14,751 bases of DNA from Prevotella sp. CAG:891 (lineage in GTDB: Bacteria; Bacteroidota; Bacteroidia; Bacteroidales; Bacteroidaceae): positions 2,324-17,074 of the forward strand of contig FR901731.1 of NCBI GenBank assembly GCA_000437675.1, written 5' to 3'. The notes beneath the pieces were generated by a model. That model was given only the letters and a program-made list of their open reading frames with translations, did no database searches and was not told where the DNA came from. Shown one piece after another: positions 1 through 7,607 of this stretch (the stretch's first letter is position 1; every line of letters begins with the position of its first letter). The position numbers and the translations under genes were made by a program.

Positions 1-44
1 CTCCTGAGCACAGAACAAACAACTACGGCACAATAACGCAAGTC

Positions 45-75
45 AAATGTAAAAATAATTCTGAACACCTACTTA
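45..75. repeat. Dispersed 31-bp intergenic repeat, copy 1
   Basis: These 31 bases match 14588-14618 at 30 of 31 positions (the only difference is C61 versus T). A diverged copy lies at 8490-8523. Here the repeat overlaps the stop codon of serA, so on the minus strand it forms the very start of that gene's 3' flank. The core shared by copies 1 and 3 is AATTCTGAACACC. I do not recognise the element; it may be a small interspersed repeat or a conserved 3'-UTR piece. Confidence 0.6.
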
Positions 76-992
76 TTAACCTGGAAGGTGGTGACGCCGT
101 TTTCGAGGAAGTCGACAATCTGACGGGCTGCAGCGAGTCCGGCGTTGATGTTGGCTTCTTTGGTTTGGGCACCCATCTTCTTGGGGGTGAAGATGTAGCG
201 ATCGCCAAGGAGTTCGAGGGCATGTTCGTGGTCCTTCATCTTGAGGTCGCTGACGTAGCGCAGGTCGGTGCGTTCGGTGAGGGCCTTGAGGAGTCCGCCT
301 TCGTCGATAACGTCCTGACGGGCGGTATTGACTACGATACCATTTTTAGGCATGGCCATGAGCAGGTCGTAGCCGATGCTGCCGCGCGTTTCGGGCGTTG
401 AGGGCATGTGGAGGCTGACAATCTGGTTGTTGGCAAAGAGGTCGTGGAGCGTTTCATAGGCAGTGAAACCGGCATCTTTGATTTTCTGCGGGCGGCCGGT
501 GGGCGAGTAACCCGAAATTTCCATGCCCATGCCTTGGGCAATGCGGGCTACGTTCTGTGCCACGGCTCCGAAGGCGAGCAAACCGATTTTCTTGCCCATG
601 AGTTCGGTGCCGGCAGTGCCGTTGAACATGTTGCGCGAAGCGTAAATCAAAAGACCGATAACGAGTTCGGCTACGGCGTTGGAGTTCTGTCCGGGGGTGT
701 TCATTACCACTACGTTGTGGGCCGTGGCGGCTTCGAGGTCGACATTGTCGTAACCGGCACCGGCGCGTACCACGATTTTCAGATTCTTACCGGCTTCGAT
801 AACTTCGGCGTCGACTTTGTCGGAACGGATGATGATGGCGTCCACGTCGGCTACGGCTGCGAGGAGTTCTTCCTTTTCGGTGTATTTTTCAAGCAACACT
901 ACTTCGTAGCCTACGGGCTTGAAAATGTCTTGAATACCCTGAACGGCCACGGGGGCAAAGGGTTTTTCGGTAGCAATCAGAACTTTCTTCAT
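69..992 (-). CDS. serA: D-3-phosphoglycerate dehydrogenase, short Lys-type form
   Basis: Oxidises 3-phosphoglycerate to 3-phosphohydroxypyruvate with NAD, the first step of serine synthesis, in the cytoplasm. The 307-residue protein is the short form: a substrate/nucleotide-binding core with no C-terminal ACT or regulatory domain. Visible landmarks are VVRAGAGYDNVD (74-85), NTPGQNSNAVAE (98-109), the nucleotide-binding loop AFGAVA (140-145) and NTARQDVIDE (222-231) with the catalytic Arg at 225. Where the family usually has Pro-His in its catalytic motif, this protein reads PKKMGAQT (270-277), so the catalytic His is replaced by Lys. To my knowledge this is typical of Bacteroidales enzymes and of the related Entamoeba enzyme. 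The cofactor loop is also degenerate: two of the three usual Gly of GxGxxG are Ala. The gene follows serC on the same strand, 145 nt downstream. ATG at 992 gives the normal family N-terminus (KVLIATEKPF). Confidence 0.93.
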   Translation of the reverse strand: MKKVLIATEKPFAPVAVQGIQDIFKPVGYEVVLLEKYTEKEELLAAVADVDAIIIRSDKVDAEVIEAGKNLKIVVRAGAGYDNVDLEAATAHNVVVMNTPGQNSNAVAELVIGLLIYASRNMFNGTAGTELMGKKIGLLAFGAVAQNVARIAQGMGMEISGYSPTGRPQKIKDAGFTAYETLHDLFANNQIVSLHMPSTPETRGSIGYDLLMAMPKNGIVVNTARQDVIDEGGLLKALTERTDLRYVSDLKMKDHEHALELLGDRYIFTPKKMGAQTKEANINAGLAAARQIVDFLENGVTTFQVNK

Positions 993-1028
993 TGTGTTTT
1001 TGGTATAAATGATCGCTTCAGCTCCGGC

Positions 1029-1037
1029 GCAAAGGTG
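1029..1037 (-). promoter_or_regulatory. Possible -7 element upstream of serA
   Basis: The minus strand reads CACCTTTGC, which fits the Bacteroidota -7 consensus TAnnTTTGC except at the first base. It sits 36 nt before the serA ATG. No good TTTG -33 element is found at the usual spacing, because a stem-loop occupies that region. serA may therefore have a weak promoter of its own besides read-through from serC. Confidence 0.35.
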
Positions 1038-1055
1038 CTGGGGAATGAAACGACA

Positions 1056-1095
1056 AGCACCCTCGCCCCTACATGAAAACAGGAGTGAGGGTGCT
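1056..1095 (-). other. Stem-loop between serC and serA
   Basis: AGCACCCTC (1056-1064) pairs exactly with GAGGGTGCT (1087-1095). The stem continues inward as GCCCCT/AGGAGT with one C-A mismatch and one wobble, giving about 15 pairs around a 10-nt loop. No T-run follows on either strand, so it is not a standard intrinsic terminator. It could trim, stabilise or attenuate the serC-serA transcript. Confidence 0.5.
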
Positions 1096-1137
1096 GTGGT
1101 TAGTCATTGAAATTGGGGGGAAAATCCCGTGAAAAAT

Positions 1138-2208
1138 TTACTTGTGCATTTGTTCGAATTCCTGCATGCAAGCAACCAATGCTTTCACGCCTTCGAGCGG
1201 CATGGCGTTGTAGCACGATGCGCGGAAACCGCCTACTGAACGGTGACCCTTGATGCCCTGCATACCCTTGCTCTGAGCAAACTTGAGGAATTCGGCTTCG
1301 AGTTCCTTGTGTTCGTCGGCCATTACGAAGCAGATGTTCATGAGTGAACGGTCTTCCTTGGCAGCAGTGCCTTGGAACATGCTGTTGCGGTCGATTTCGG
1401 CATAGAGCAGTTCGGCACGTTCCTGTGCGCGACGTTCCATTTCCTTAACACCACCCTGAGCCTTGATCCACTTGAGGTTCTGGAGTGCGCAGTAAATGGG
1501 CACTACGGGAGGCGTGTTGAACATTGAACCCTTGTCGACGTGGGTGCGGTAGTCGAGCATGGTGGGGATGGGGCGGCTAACGTGGCCAAGGAGTTCGTCC
1601 TTCACGATAACGAAGGTTACACCGGCCATCGAAAGGTTCTTCTGAGCACCACCGTAAATCATGCCGTACTTGCTCACGTCGATGGGACGAGAGAAGATGT
1701 CGCTCGACATGTCGGCAATCACGGGCACGGGGCTGTCGAGGTCCTTGCGGATTTCGGTACCGTAAATGGTGTTGTTCGTAGTGATATGGAAATAGTCGGC
1801 GTCGGCGGGAATTTCGTAGTCCTTAGGTATGAAGGTGTAGTTAGCGTCGGCTGATGAAGCTACTTCAACAACTTCGCCAAACAACTTGGCTTCCTTCAGG
1901 GCTTTCTTGGCCCACACACCGGTGTTGAGGTATGCGGCTTTCTTCTCGAGGAAGTTGTAGGGAACCATGCAGAACTCAAGGCTGGCACCACCACCGAGGA
2001 AGAGCACTGAGTAGCCCTCGGGGATGTTGAGCAACTCCTTGAACAAAGCCTGAGCTTCGTCCATCACGGCCTGAAATTCCTTGGTACGATGGCTGATTTC
2101 CATCAATGACAAACCCATATCGCCGAACTCAATACATGCGTCGGCAGTTGCTTTCATGACTTCCTGCGGGAGAATGGACGGACCCGCGCCGAAATTATAC
2201 TTCTTCAT
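1138..2208 (-). CDS. serC: Phosphoserine aminotransferase
   Basis: A PLP enzyme that transfers the amino group of glutamate to 3-phosphohydroxypyruvate, giving phosphoserine. It is the second step of serine synthesis, and the same enzyme usually also serves pyridoxal phosphate synthesis. The 356-residue length is normal for SerC. The protein opens with YNFGAGPSILP, has FLGGGASLEF near residue 70 in the cofactor phosphate-binding region, and carries the PLP lysine K190 in YGGAQKNLSMAG. The C-terminal GHRSVGGFRASCYNA is the substrate-binding stretch. It is the upstream gene of a serC-serA pair, so two consecutive enzymes of the pathway are co-oriented. The ATG at 2208 is 40 nt from a good promoter. 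Confidence 0.97.
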   Translation of the reverse strand: MKKYNFGAGPSILPQEVMKATADACIEFGDMGLSLMEISHRTKEFQAVMDEAQALFKELLNIPEGYSVLFLGGGASLEFCMVPYNFLEKKAAYLNTGVWAKKALKEAKLFGEVVEVASSADANYTFIPKDYEIPADADYFHITTNNTIYGTEIRKDLDSPVPVIADMSSDIFSRPIDVSKYGMIYGGAQKNLSMAGVTFVIVKDELLGHVSRPIPTMLDYRTHVDKGSMFNTPPVVPIYCALQNLKWIKAQGGVKEMERRAQERAELLYAEIDRNSMFQGTAAKEDRSLMNICFVMADEHKELEAEFLKFAQSKGMQGIKGHRSVGGFRASCYNAMPLEGVKALVACMQEFEQMHK

Positions 2209-2247
2209 TGCTTTTTGGTTTTAAGGTTGTGATTTAACATCATGTGA

Positions 2248-2280
2248 GCGAAGATAGGGTTTTTCTGATTAGTTGCCAAA
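2248..2280 (-). promoter_or_regulatory. Bacteroidota-type promoter of serC
   Basis: On the minus strand TTTG (2277-2280) is followed after exactly 20 nt by TATCTTCGC (2248-2256). This matches the -33 TTTG / -7 TAnnTTTGC consensus with one mismatch and ideal spacing. It lies 40 nt before the serC start. The rest of the 2209-2502 gap holds a run of eight T, small AT-rich hairpins and the terminator listed next; I see no small gene in it. Confidence 0.7.
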
Positions 2281-2422
2281 GAAAACGCGCCTTTTTTTTG
2301 CGAACATTTAATCTTAATGCGTTATTCGCTCAATCAATATGACAGAATTAAGGACAATAACTTAAAATTGGCAGTTTTACGACGCTTCGTTATTATCAAA
2401 GCGTTGCATTTTTATGCAGTTT

Positions 2423-2467
2423 AAAAGCAAAAACGCGCAATGAACTTTTTCAGGGTTCATTGCGCGT
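2423..2467 (-). terminator. Intrinsic terminator of the LTA-synthase-family gene
   Basis: A perfect 13-bp inverted repeat, ACGCGCAATGAAC (2433-2445) against GTTCATTGCGCGT (2455-2467), with a 9-nt loop. Read on the minus strand the stem is followed by TTTTGCTTTT. It begins about 35 nt past the stop codon of the 2503-4503 gene, so it separates that gene from serC. Confidence 0.88.
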
Positions 2468-2502
2468 AAGGGAGAAATATGTGCAATTTTTGCGTAGTTC
2501 TT

Positions 2503-4503
2503 TTACTTTTCGCCAGCCGGCTGTTGGGCGGGGCGGTCGGTGGTCATGCCGTGCTGCACCATGTACTCGGTGGTTTGCAGAAGCGAGAACACATAGTCCT
2601 TGAGCGGTTGCCATTCGGCACCGAAGGCCGGGGCTTCGGTGGGAGTGCCCTGGGGGTCGAGGCGGTAGCAGTATTCGCGGTCGGTTTCGGCATTATATAC
2701 ATAAAGGTGGGTGGCATTGCGTGCGGCTATGGTTTTGTCGGCTGTGTAGAAAGCGGCGGGACGTTGTTCGCGCAGCAGGTCGATGCCGAAGTTGTTTTGC
2801 ACGTAAGGCACACGAAGCAGGCCAAGGAGCGTGGGGGCTACGTCCACCTGTCCGGCAAAATTCGATATTTCGCGGGGCGACAGACCTTCGCCATGAATGA
2901 ACAGCGGAATGTGGTTGAAGGATTCGGGCAATTCGCAGTTGGCTGTGCCCACCATTTTGCCGTGGTCGCCAAGAAAGACGAAAAGCGTGTTCTTGTACCA
3001 GGGTTCGCGGGCGGCTTGCTGCATGAAACTGCCGATGCAGTAGTCGGCGTAGCGCACAATCTGTTCTTCGGGCGTGAGCGAGGGGTCGGCAAAGGCGTCG
3101 GGCACTACGTAGGGCGGATGGTTGCTGATGGTGAGCAGGGTGACCATGAAGGGATGGCCTTCGGCGGCACGTTGGCGCAACACGGGCAGGGCGTAACTGA
3201 ACAGAAAGGCGTCGGGTACGCCGAAATGATTGACGACTTCGCTGCGCGGATAATTTTCCTGGGCATACACTTCGTCGTAGCCGTTGGTGCGGAAAAAGGC
3301 GTTCATATTGTCGTACTGGCTTTCGTGGGTCATAAAGAACAGGGTGCGGTAGCCTTGCTCTTTAAGCACGGTGGGAAGGCCTGAATAGACGGGTATGTCG
3401 GACCCCTTCATGGCATTGCGAAACATGATGGAGGGGAAGGAGTAGAGCGTGGCGTAAAGCCCGTGGTTGGTATGATTGCCGGCTGAATAGCAGTTGGCAA
3501 AACTGAGGGAGTGGGCGTAGAGCGAGTCGATATGGGGGGTGAGGTGTTTGTCGTTGCCAAAGCGGGTCATGAGTTTGGCAGACATCGACTCCATAAGCAC
3601 GATGACGACGTTGCGCTTCGTTGGCAGGCTGTCGGGGGTGATTGGGCGGGCTATGGGCGATATGCCTTCGATGCCGGTGCGCTGGTAGTAGTGCTGCACA
3701 CGGCGTATAGCTTCGGCGTCGGGCATGAGGCGCAGCTGTTTGTTTTCGGGGCGCATGTCGTCGAGGGTGCTGGTGAGGAGGCAGAACATGGGGTTTACGC
3801 CGAGGTTGTTGAGCACGGGGTTGGTGCAGAAGTAGGCGGCGCTGACTTTAATGGGGTTGTAGCCCAAACGGCCGCGAATACCAAGAAAACAGGCGCCGAG
3901 CAGGGCGATGGAAAGGCCGCTGACGCTGAGCAAATAGCGCCAGGTGAGGGTACGGCTGTAGGGAATGGCGGGCGAGGTGCGCTGTACTTGCTGCTGAATG
4001 CGGCGGCGCAGGGTGTAGAGCCCGTAGGAGAAGATACCGAGGATAATAAAATAGGCGGCTATATAAAGATAATAGGCGGGTTCGCCAAAAATCATGCCGA
4101 GGGTGGTGCCGCCGTAGTCGGCCCAGTTCCAGATCGAGGCGTTGAGGGGTTTGCTGAAGTAGCTGAAATAGGGGATATTTCCGGCACTGGCCATGAACAC
4201 GAGGGCATACATCACGCCAAACCACCAGCCGTAGGCGCGCAGCAACCAGGGGCGCCACCAGCTTAACAAACCGGTGACAACGGTGATGACCAGGGGAAGG
4301 GCCATGACGTAGCAGGCTATGACGTTGTCGAACCAAAGGCCGTTGAGAAAGGCGCGGGCGGTCCAACCGGCATGAGCGGCTACTTCGGGGGGTAACTGCG
4401 GACGCACACTTACATAAAAAAGAATGCGGAAAAGGCTCATGAGAACAAGTGACAAAACTTGCACGCTGAGCAAATATGTCAGTGACTTTACGAAAAACTT
4501 CAT
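2503..4503 (-). CDS. LTA synthase / sulfatase-family membrane phosphotransferase
   Basis: A 666-residue member of the alkaline-phosphatase superfamily in the LtaS/OpgB/EptA style. The first ~190 residues hold about five hydrophobic membrane segments, followed by an extracytoplasmic catalytic domain. Key residues are the metal-binding E305 in VLMESMSAK, the likely nucleophile T345 in GNHTNHG, SNHPPY, and D513-H514 in FLGDHGK. These enzymes move phosphoglycerol or phosphoethanolamine from a phospholipid to a surface polymer or glycan. Bacteroidota do not make classical lipoteichoic acid, so the acceptor here is unknown. I take the ATG at 4503 (MKFFVKSL), because an in-frame extension up to 4599 would run back through the promoter's -7 box. 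The gene stands alone between its own promoter and terminator. Confidence 0.88.
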   Translation of the reverse strand: MKFFVKSLTYLLSVQVLSLVLMSLFRILFYVSVRPQLPPEVAAHAGWTARAFLNGLWFDNVIACYVMALPLVITVVTGLLSWWRPWLLRAYGWWFGVMYALVFMASAGNIPYFSYFSKPLNASIWNWADYGGTTLGMIFGEPAYYLYIAAYFIILGIFSYGLYTLRRRIQQQVQRTSPAIPYSRTLTWRYLLSVSGLSIALLGACFLGIRGRLGYNPIKVSAAYFCTNPVLNNLGVNPMFCLLTSTLDDMRPENKQLRLMPDAEAIRRVQHYYQRTGIEGISPIARPITPDSLPTKRNVVIVLMESMSAKLMTRFGNDKHLTPHIDSLYAHSLSFANCYSAGNHTNHGLYATLYSFPSIMFRNAMKGSDIPVYSGLPTVLKEQGYRTLFFMTHESQYDNMNAFFRTNGYDEVYAQENYPRSEVVNHFGVPDAFLFSYALPVLRQRAAEGHPFMVTLLTISNHPPYVVPDAFADPSLTPEEQIVRYADYCIGSFMQQAAREPWYKNTLFVFLGDHGKMVGTANCELPESFNHIPLFIHGEGLSPREISNFAGQVDVAPTLLGLLRVPYVQNNFGIDLLREQRPAAFYTADKTIAARNATHLYVYNAETDREYCYRLDPQGTPTEAPAFGAEWQPLKDYVFSLLQTTEYMVQHGMTTDRPAQQPAGEK

Positions 4504-4523
4504 CGTTTTTAATATTTTGTGGG

Positions 4524-4556
4524 GCAAAGGTACGAAAAATGTAGTAACTTTGCACA
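4524..4556 (-). promoter_or_regulatory. Promoter of the LTA-synthase-family gene
   Basis: The minus strand reads TACCTTTGC (4524-4532), an exact match to TAnnTTTGC, 20 nt before the ATG at 4503. Some 20-22 nt upstream is TTGTG, a loose match to the TTTG -33 element. The position of this box is the main reason for choosing the downstream start codon. Confidence 0.65.
4545..4553 (+). promoter_or_regulatory. Divergent -7 element, probably for rsfS-ftsH
   Basis: The plus strand reads TAACTTTGC, an exact match to TAnnTTTGC. A -33 match at normal spacing is not clear (TTTG at 4516-4519 is 25 nt away). If active it would start a transcript about 230 nt before rsfS. It overlaps the -33 region of the opposing promoter. 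The leader 4560-4793 shows no gene or strong hairpin that I can identify. Confidence 0.4.
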
Positions 4557-4793
4557 ATGGGTAATCAGGCTCTGTGGGGGCTTTGTGGCTGAAAAACAAG
4601 TTTTTAGAGACTATTTAACAACTGACACGGCGACAAACAGACCTTAGCGGCACAGATTTTGCTTACCTTTTAAACAGATTAAACGGAGCTAACTGACGCA
4701 CAACGGATAAAAACCAGGCTGCGTGCGGCGGCTTTGTGAAAAAACAAACCCATACTTAACGAATCATCAATCATTTATTCCCCTATATTTTAC

Positions 4794-5153
4794 ATGGAAG
4801 AAACACAACTTTTAGTGAATAGCATCATCGACGGTATTCAGGAAAAAAAAGGACGCGGCATCGTTACGGTTGATTTGCGACATATTATTACTGCTCCCTG
4901 TGCCTACTTCGTAATCTGTACGGCGGCTAACCCGCTGCAGGTGGATGCCATCGCTGACAGCGTTGAGGAATTTGCTCGCAAACAGGCACACGAAAAACCG
5001 GCTAACATCGCCGGACGACAGAACGCGGAATGGGTGGCCATGGACTATGGTACTGTCATGGTGCACATCTTCGTGCCTGAAGCGCGAGAGCATTATGACC
5101 TCGAAAACCTTTGGGATGATGCTGAACTGACCGAAGTGGCTGATTTGGACTAA
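4794..5153 (+). CDS. rsfS: Ribosomal silencing factor RsfS (Iojap family)
   Basis: A 119-residue protein of the RsfS/Iojap (DUF143) family, at the usual length. Members bind ribosomal protein L14 (uL14) and block joining of the 30S and 50S subunits, which lowers translation in starvation or stationary phase. The family pattern is visible: a short N-terminal helix (LLVNSIIDGIQEKKG), DLRHIITAPCAYFVICTA, IADSVEEFARK, then WVAMDYGTVMVHIFVPEARE and YDLENLW near the end. The gene lies directly ahead of ftsH and cdsA, an order commonly seen in Bacteroidales. The 163 nt before ftsH contain only a weak 8-bp inverted repeat (5162-5169 / 5199-5206). Confidence 0.95.
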   Translation: MEETQLLVNSIIDGIQEKKGRGIVTVDLRHIITAPCAYFVICTAANPLQVDAIADSVEEFARKQAHEKPANIAGRQNAEWVAMDYGTVMVHIFVPEAREHYDLENLWDDAELTEVADLD

Positions 5154-5316
5154 TACACAAGATTGAAACACTTAGACGAAGACTTACACGACTGTTGCGT
5201 TTCAATGCTTGCAATGACTTATGGTATTGGCCTGACTCACTTAGGATGCTCTCTATATGACACTCACTATGATGTGACAGGCTGACACTTCTTTTCTGAA
5301 ATGAATCAAACCGAAT

Positions 5317-7476
5317 ATGCCTAAATTACCCAACATATCGCCCAAATCAGACCCGGAAAAAAACAAAAAACCGGGATTTAACCTGACGTGGGTGTACTTT
5401 ATCATTATCATTGGCCTGGGTATCATGCTTTACCAGGGAAACCAAAGCAACCCGGGCGGTGTGAACAAGGAGGTGGACTATACCACTTTCCGTAACTATG
5501 TGAAACAAGGCGTGGCCAAAGAGGTGGTGGTGAATAAAACCGAAGGCAACGTGCGCATGGTGGTTCGCCCCGAAAAAATTCGCGAAATCTACAAACAGGG
5601 CTCTGACCAAACGGGAAGCGCTCCGACGGTTTCGACTAAATACCCGAATATCGACACCATCAATGGCTTTCTGGATGCTAACTACCAGGGAAGCGTAAAA
5701 TATGAGGAAAGCGATAAGTTCTTCATGAGCTTGCTCAGCAGTTTGCTGCCCATCATCCTGTTAGTGTTCCTTTGGTTCTTCCTAATGCGGCGCATGGGAG
5801 GCGGCGGCGGCAGTGGCGGCATTTTCAATGTCGGCAAAAGCAAAGCGCGCCTGTTCGACAAAAATGGCAAAAACGCTACGCACGTTACCTTTAAGGACGT
5901 GGCCGGACAGGAAGGGGCTAAACAGGAAATCCGCGAAATCGTTGACTTCCTGAAAAACCCGCAGAAATATACGGAACTGGGTGGTAAAATTCCTAAGGGT
6001 GCTTTGCTCGTGGGTCCTCCGGGAACGGGTAAGACGCTGCTCGCCAAGGCTGTTGCCGGCGAGGCTGACGTGCCGTTCTTCTCTATGGCTGGTTCCGACT
6101 TTGTCGAAATGTTTGTCGGCGTGGGTGCAAGCCGTGTGCGCGACCTCTTCCAGCAAGCGAAGGAAAAAGCTCCCTGTATTGTGTTTATCGACGAAATTGA
6201 TGCCATCGGCCGTGCTCGTGGCAAAAACCCGTCAATGGGGGGTAACGATGAACGCGAAAATACGCTGAACCAGTTGCTCACCGAAATGGACGGTTTCGGC
6301 ACAAACTCGGGTGTCATTGTCCTTGCGGCTACAAACCGCGTCGAAATTCTCGACTCTGCCCTGCTCCGTGCCGGACGTTTCGACCGTCAAATCCATGTCG
6401 ACCTGCCTGAACTCTCTGAACGTGTGGCTATTTTCAAGGTTCACCTGGCTCCGCTCAAACTCGACAGTTCGCTCGACATCGAAATGCTGGCCCGACAAAC
6501 ACCGGGCTTCTCGGGTGCCGACATTGCCAACGTTTGTAACGAGGCGGCGCTCATCGCGGCTCGCCATAACCGCAAGGAGGTGGGCAAGCAGGACTTCCTC
6601 GACGCTGTTGACCGCATCATCGGTGGTTTGGAAAAAACAACCAAGGTGATGACCGAGGACGAAAAACGTGCCATCGCCATTCACGAGGCCGGACATGCCA
6701 GCGTGTCGTGGCTGCTGCAATATGCCAACCCGCTCGTCAAAGTGACCATCGTGCCGCGCGGACAGGCCTTGGGCGCAGCATGGTATTTGCCCGAAGAACG
6801 CACCATCACTACCAAGGAACAAATGCTCGACGAAATCTGTTCGCTTCTCGGCGGACGTGCGGCCGAGGATGTGTTCCTGGGTCATGTTTCAAGCGGTGCG
6901 CTCAACGACTTGGAACGCGTCACCAAACGTATCTACGGCATGGTGGCCTACCTCGGTATGAGCGACAAACTGCAGAACCTGTGTTACTACAACGCGCAGG
7001 ACGAAGGATTTACCAAGCCCTACTCCGACAAAACGGCGGAACTCATCGACAACGAGGTGCAACGCATGATTAGCGAACAATACGAACGCGCCAAACGTTT
7101 GCTCACCGAAAACGCGGCTAAGCACAACGCGCTGGCCGACTTGCTCGTCGAACGCGAAGTTATCTTCACCGAAGATGCTGAAAAGATTTTCGGCCCGCGT
7201 CCCTGGAAGAGCCGCACGGACATCCTTATGGAAGAGGAGGCGATGAAACTGGTTGACGAACGTAACCGCAAACTCGAAGCTGAAGCTAAGGCTAAAGAAG
7301 CTGAAGCTAAAGATGCGAAAGAAACAGAAAACCAGAAAGCAGAAGGTGCTGCAACGGCAGAAACAAAATCGGCAGAAACCGAAAGCAATGCTGAAAGCAA
7401 ACTTGAAAGCCATGCCGACCTTCAAACGAACAATCAATCGGATAACCAAGCCGACAATCACAGCGTAAACGCGTAA
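5317..7476 (+). CDS. ftsH: ATP-dependent zinc metalloprotease FtsH
   Basis: A membrane-bound AAA+ protease that pulls out and degrades misassembled membrane proteins and some cytosolic regulators. The 719-residue protein has a membrane segment at about 24-40, a periplasmic domain, a second membrane segment at about 137-157, and a Gly-rich linker. The AAA module has Walker A GPPGTGKT (233-240), the pore motif FVGV (266-269), Walker B VFIDEID (289-295) and arginine fingers R351 and R354 in LLRAGRFDR. The peptidase has HEAGH (456-460) and the third zinc ligand D531 in ALNDLERVT. All catalytic residues are intact. It is longer than E. coli FtsH because of a charged, Ala/Glu/Lys-rich tail from about residue 635 that ends in an Asn/Gln/Asp-rich stretch. 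The stop codon sits in a tandem GCGTAAAC repeat (7463-7478). Confidence 0.98.
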   Translation: MPKLPNISPKSDPEKNKKPGFNLTWVYFIIIIGLGIMLYQGNQSNPGGVNKEVDYTTFRNYVKQGVAKEVVVNKTEGNVRMVVRPEKIREIYKQGSDQTGSAPTVSTKYPNIDTINGFLDANYQGSVKYEESDKFFMSLLSSLLPIILLVFLWFFLMRRMGGGGGSGGIFNVGKSKARLFDKNGKNATHVTFKDVAGQEGAKQEIREIVDFLKNPQKYTELGGKIPKGALLVGPPGTGKTLLAKAVAGEADVPFFSMAGSDFVEMFVGVGASRVRDLFQQAKEKAPCIVFIDEIDAIGRARGKNPSMGGNDERENTLNQLLTEMDGFGTNSGVIVLAATNRVEILDSALLRAGRFDRQIHVDLPELSERVAIFKVHLAPLKLDSSLDIEMLARQTPGFSGADIANVCNEAALIAARHNRKEVGKQDFLDAVDRIIGGLEKTTKVMTEDEKRAIAIHEAGHASVSWLLQYANPLVKVTIVPRGQALGAAWYLPEERTITTKEQMLDEICSLLGGRAAEDVFLGHVSSGALNDLERVTKRIYGMVAYLGMSDKLQNLCYYNAQDEGFTKPYSDKTAELIDNEVQRMISEQYERAKRLLTENAAKHNALADLLVEREVIFTEDAEKIFGPRPWKSRTDILMEEEAMKLVDERNRKLEAEAKAKEAEAKDAKETENQKAEGAATAETKSAETESNAESKLESHADLQTNNQSDNQADNHSVNA

Positions 7477-7491
7477 ACGCTTTAACACTTT

Positions 7492-7545
7492 GAAACTGTT
7501 TAGATTTTTCCCGTCATTGGGCTGGTGGAAAATTTAAACAGTTTC
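7492..7545 (+). other. Long stem-loop between ftsH and cdsA
   Basis: GAAACTGTTTA (7492-7502) pairs exactly with TAAACAGTTTC (7535-7545). Pairing continues inward between ATTTTTCC and GGAAAAT with a small bulge, closing on a loop of about 15 nt. Only a weak T stretch follows (TTAGTT). It could attenuate or partly terminate the ftsH transcript, or set an mRNA end ahead of cdsA, which starts 63 nt later. Confidence 0.5.
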
Positions 7546-7607
7546 TTAGTTCATGTAAACAACCATTTCTTTCTTAGCACAATACTCATTTTAACCGCAT
7601 TCTTAGC

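Noticed and set aside
408..1076. Long open frame on the plus strand opposite serA, and similar ones opposite serC, ftsH and the sulfatase-family gene
   Set aside because: Antisense shadows of well-supported genes, with no recognisable protein features.
4504..4599. Longer N-terminus for the LTA-synthase-family protein starting at 4599
   Set aside because: The extension crosses an exact TAnnTTTGC promoter box and is not hydrophobic; the start at 4503 leads straight into the first membrane segment.
5162..5206. 8-bp inverted repeat ATTGAAAC / GTTTCAAT in the rsfS-ftsH gap, as a possible leader structure
   Set aside because: AT-rich stem with a 29-nt loop would be weak; no T-run and no sign of a known riboswitch.
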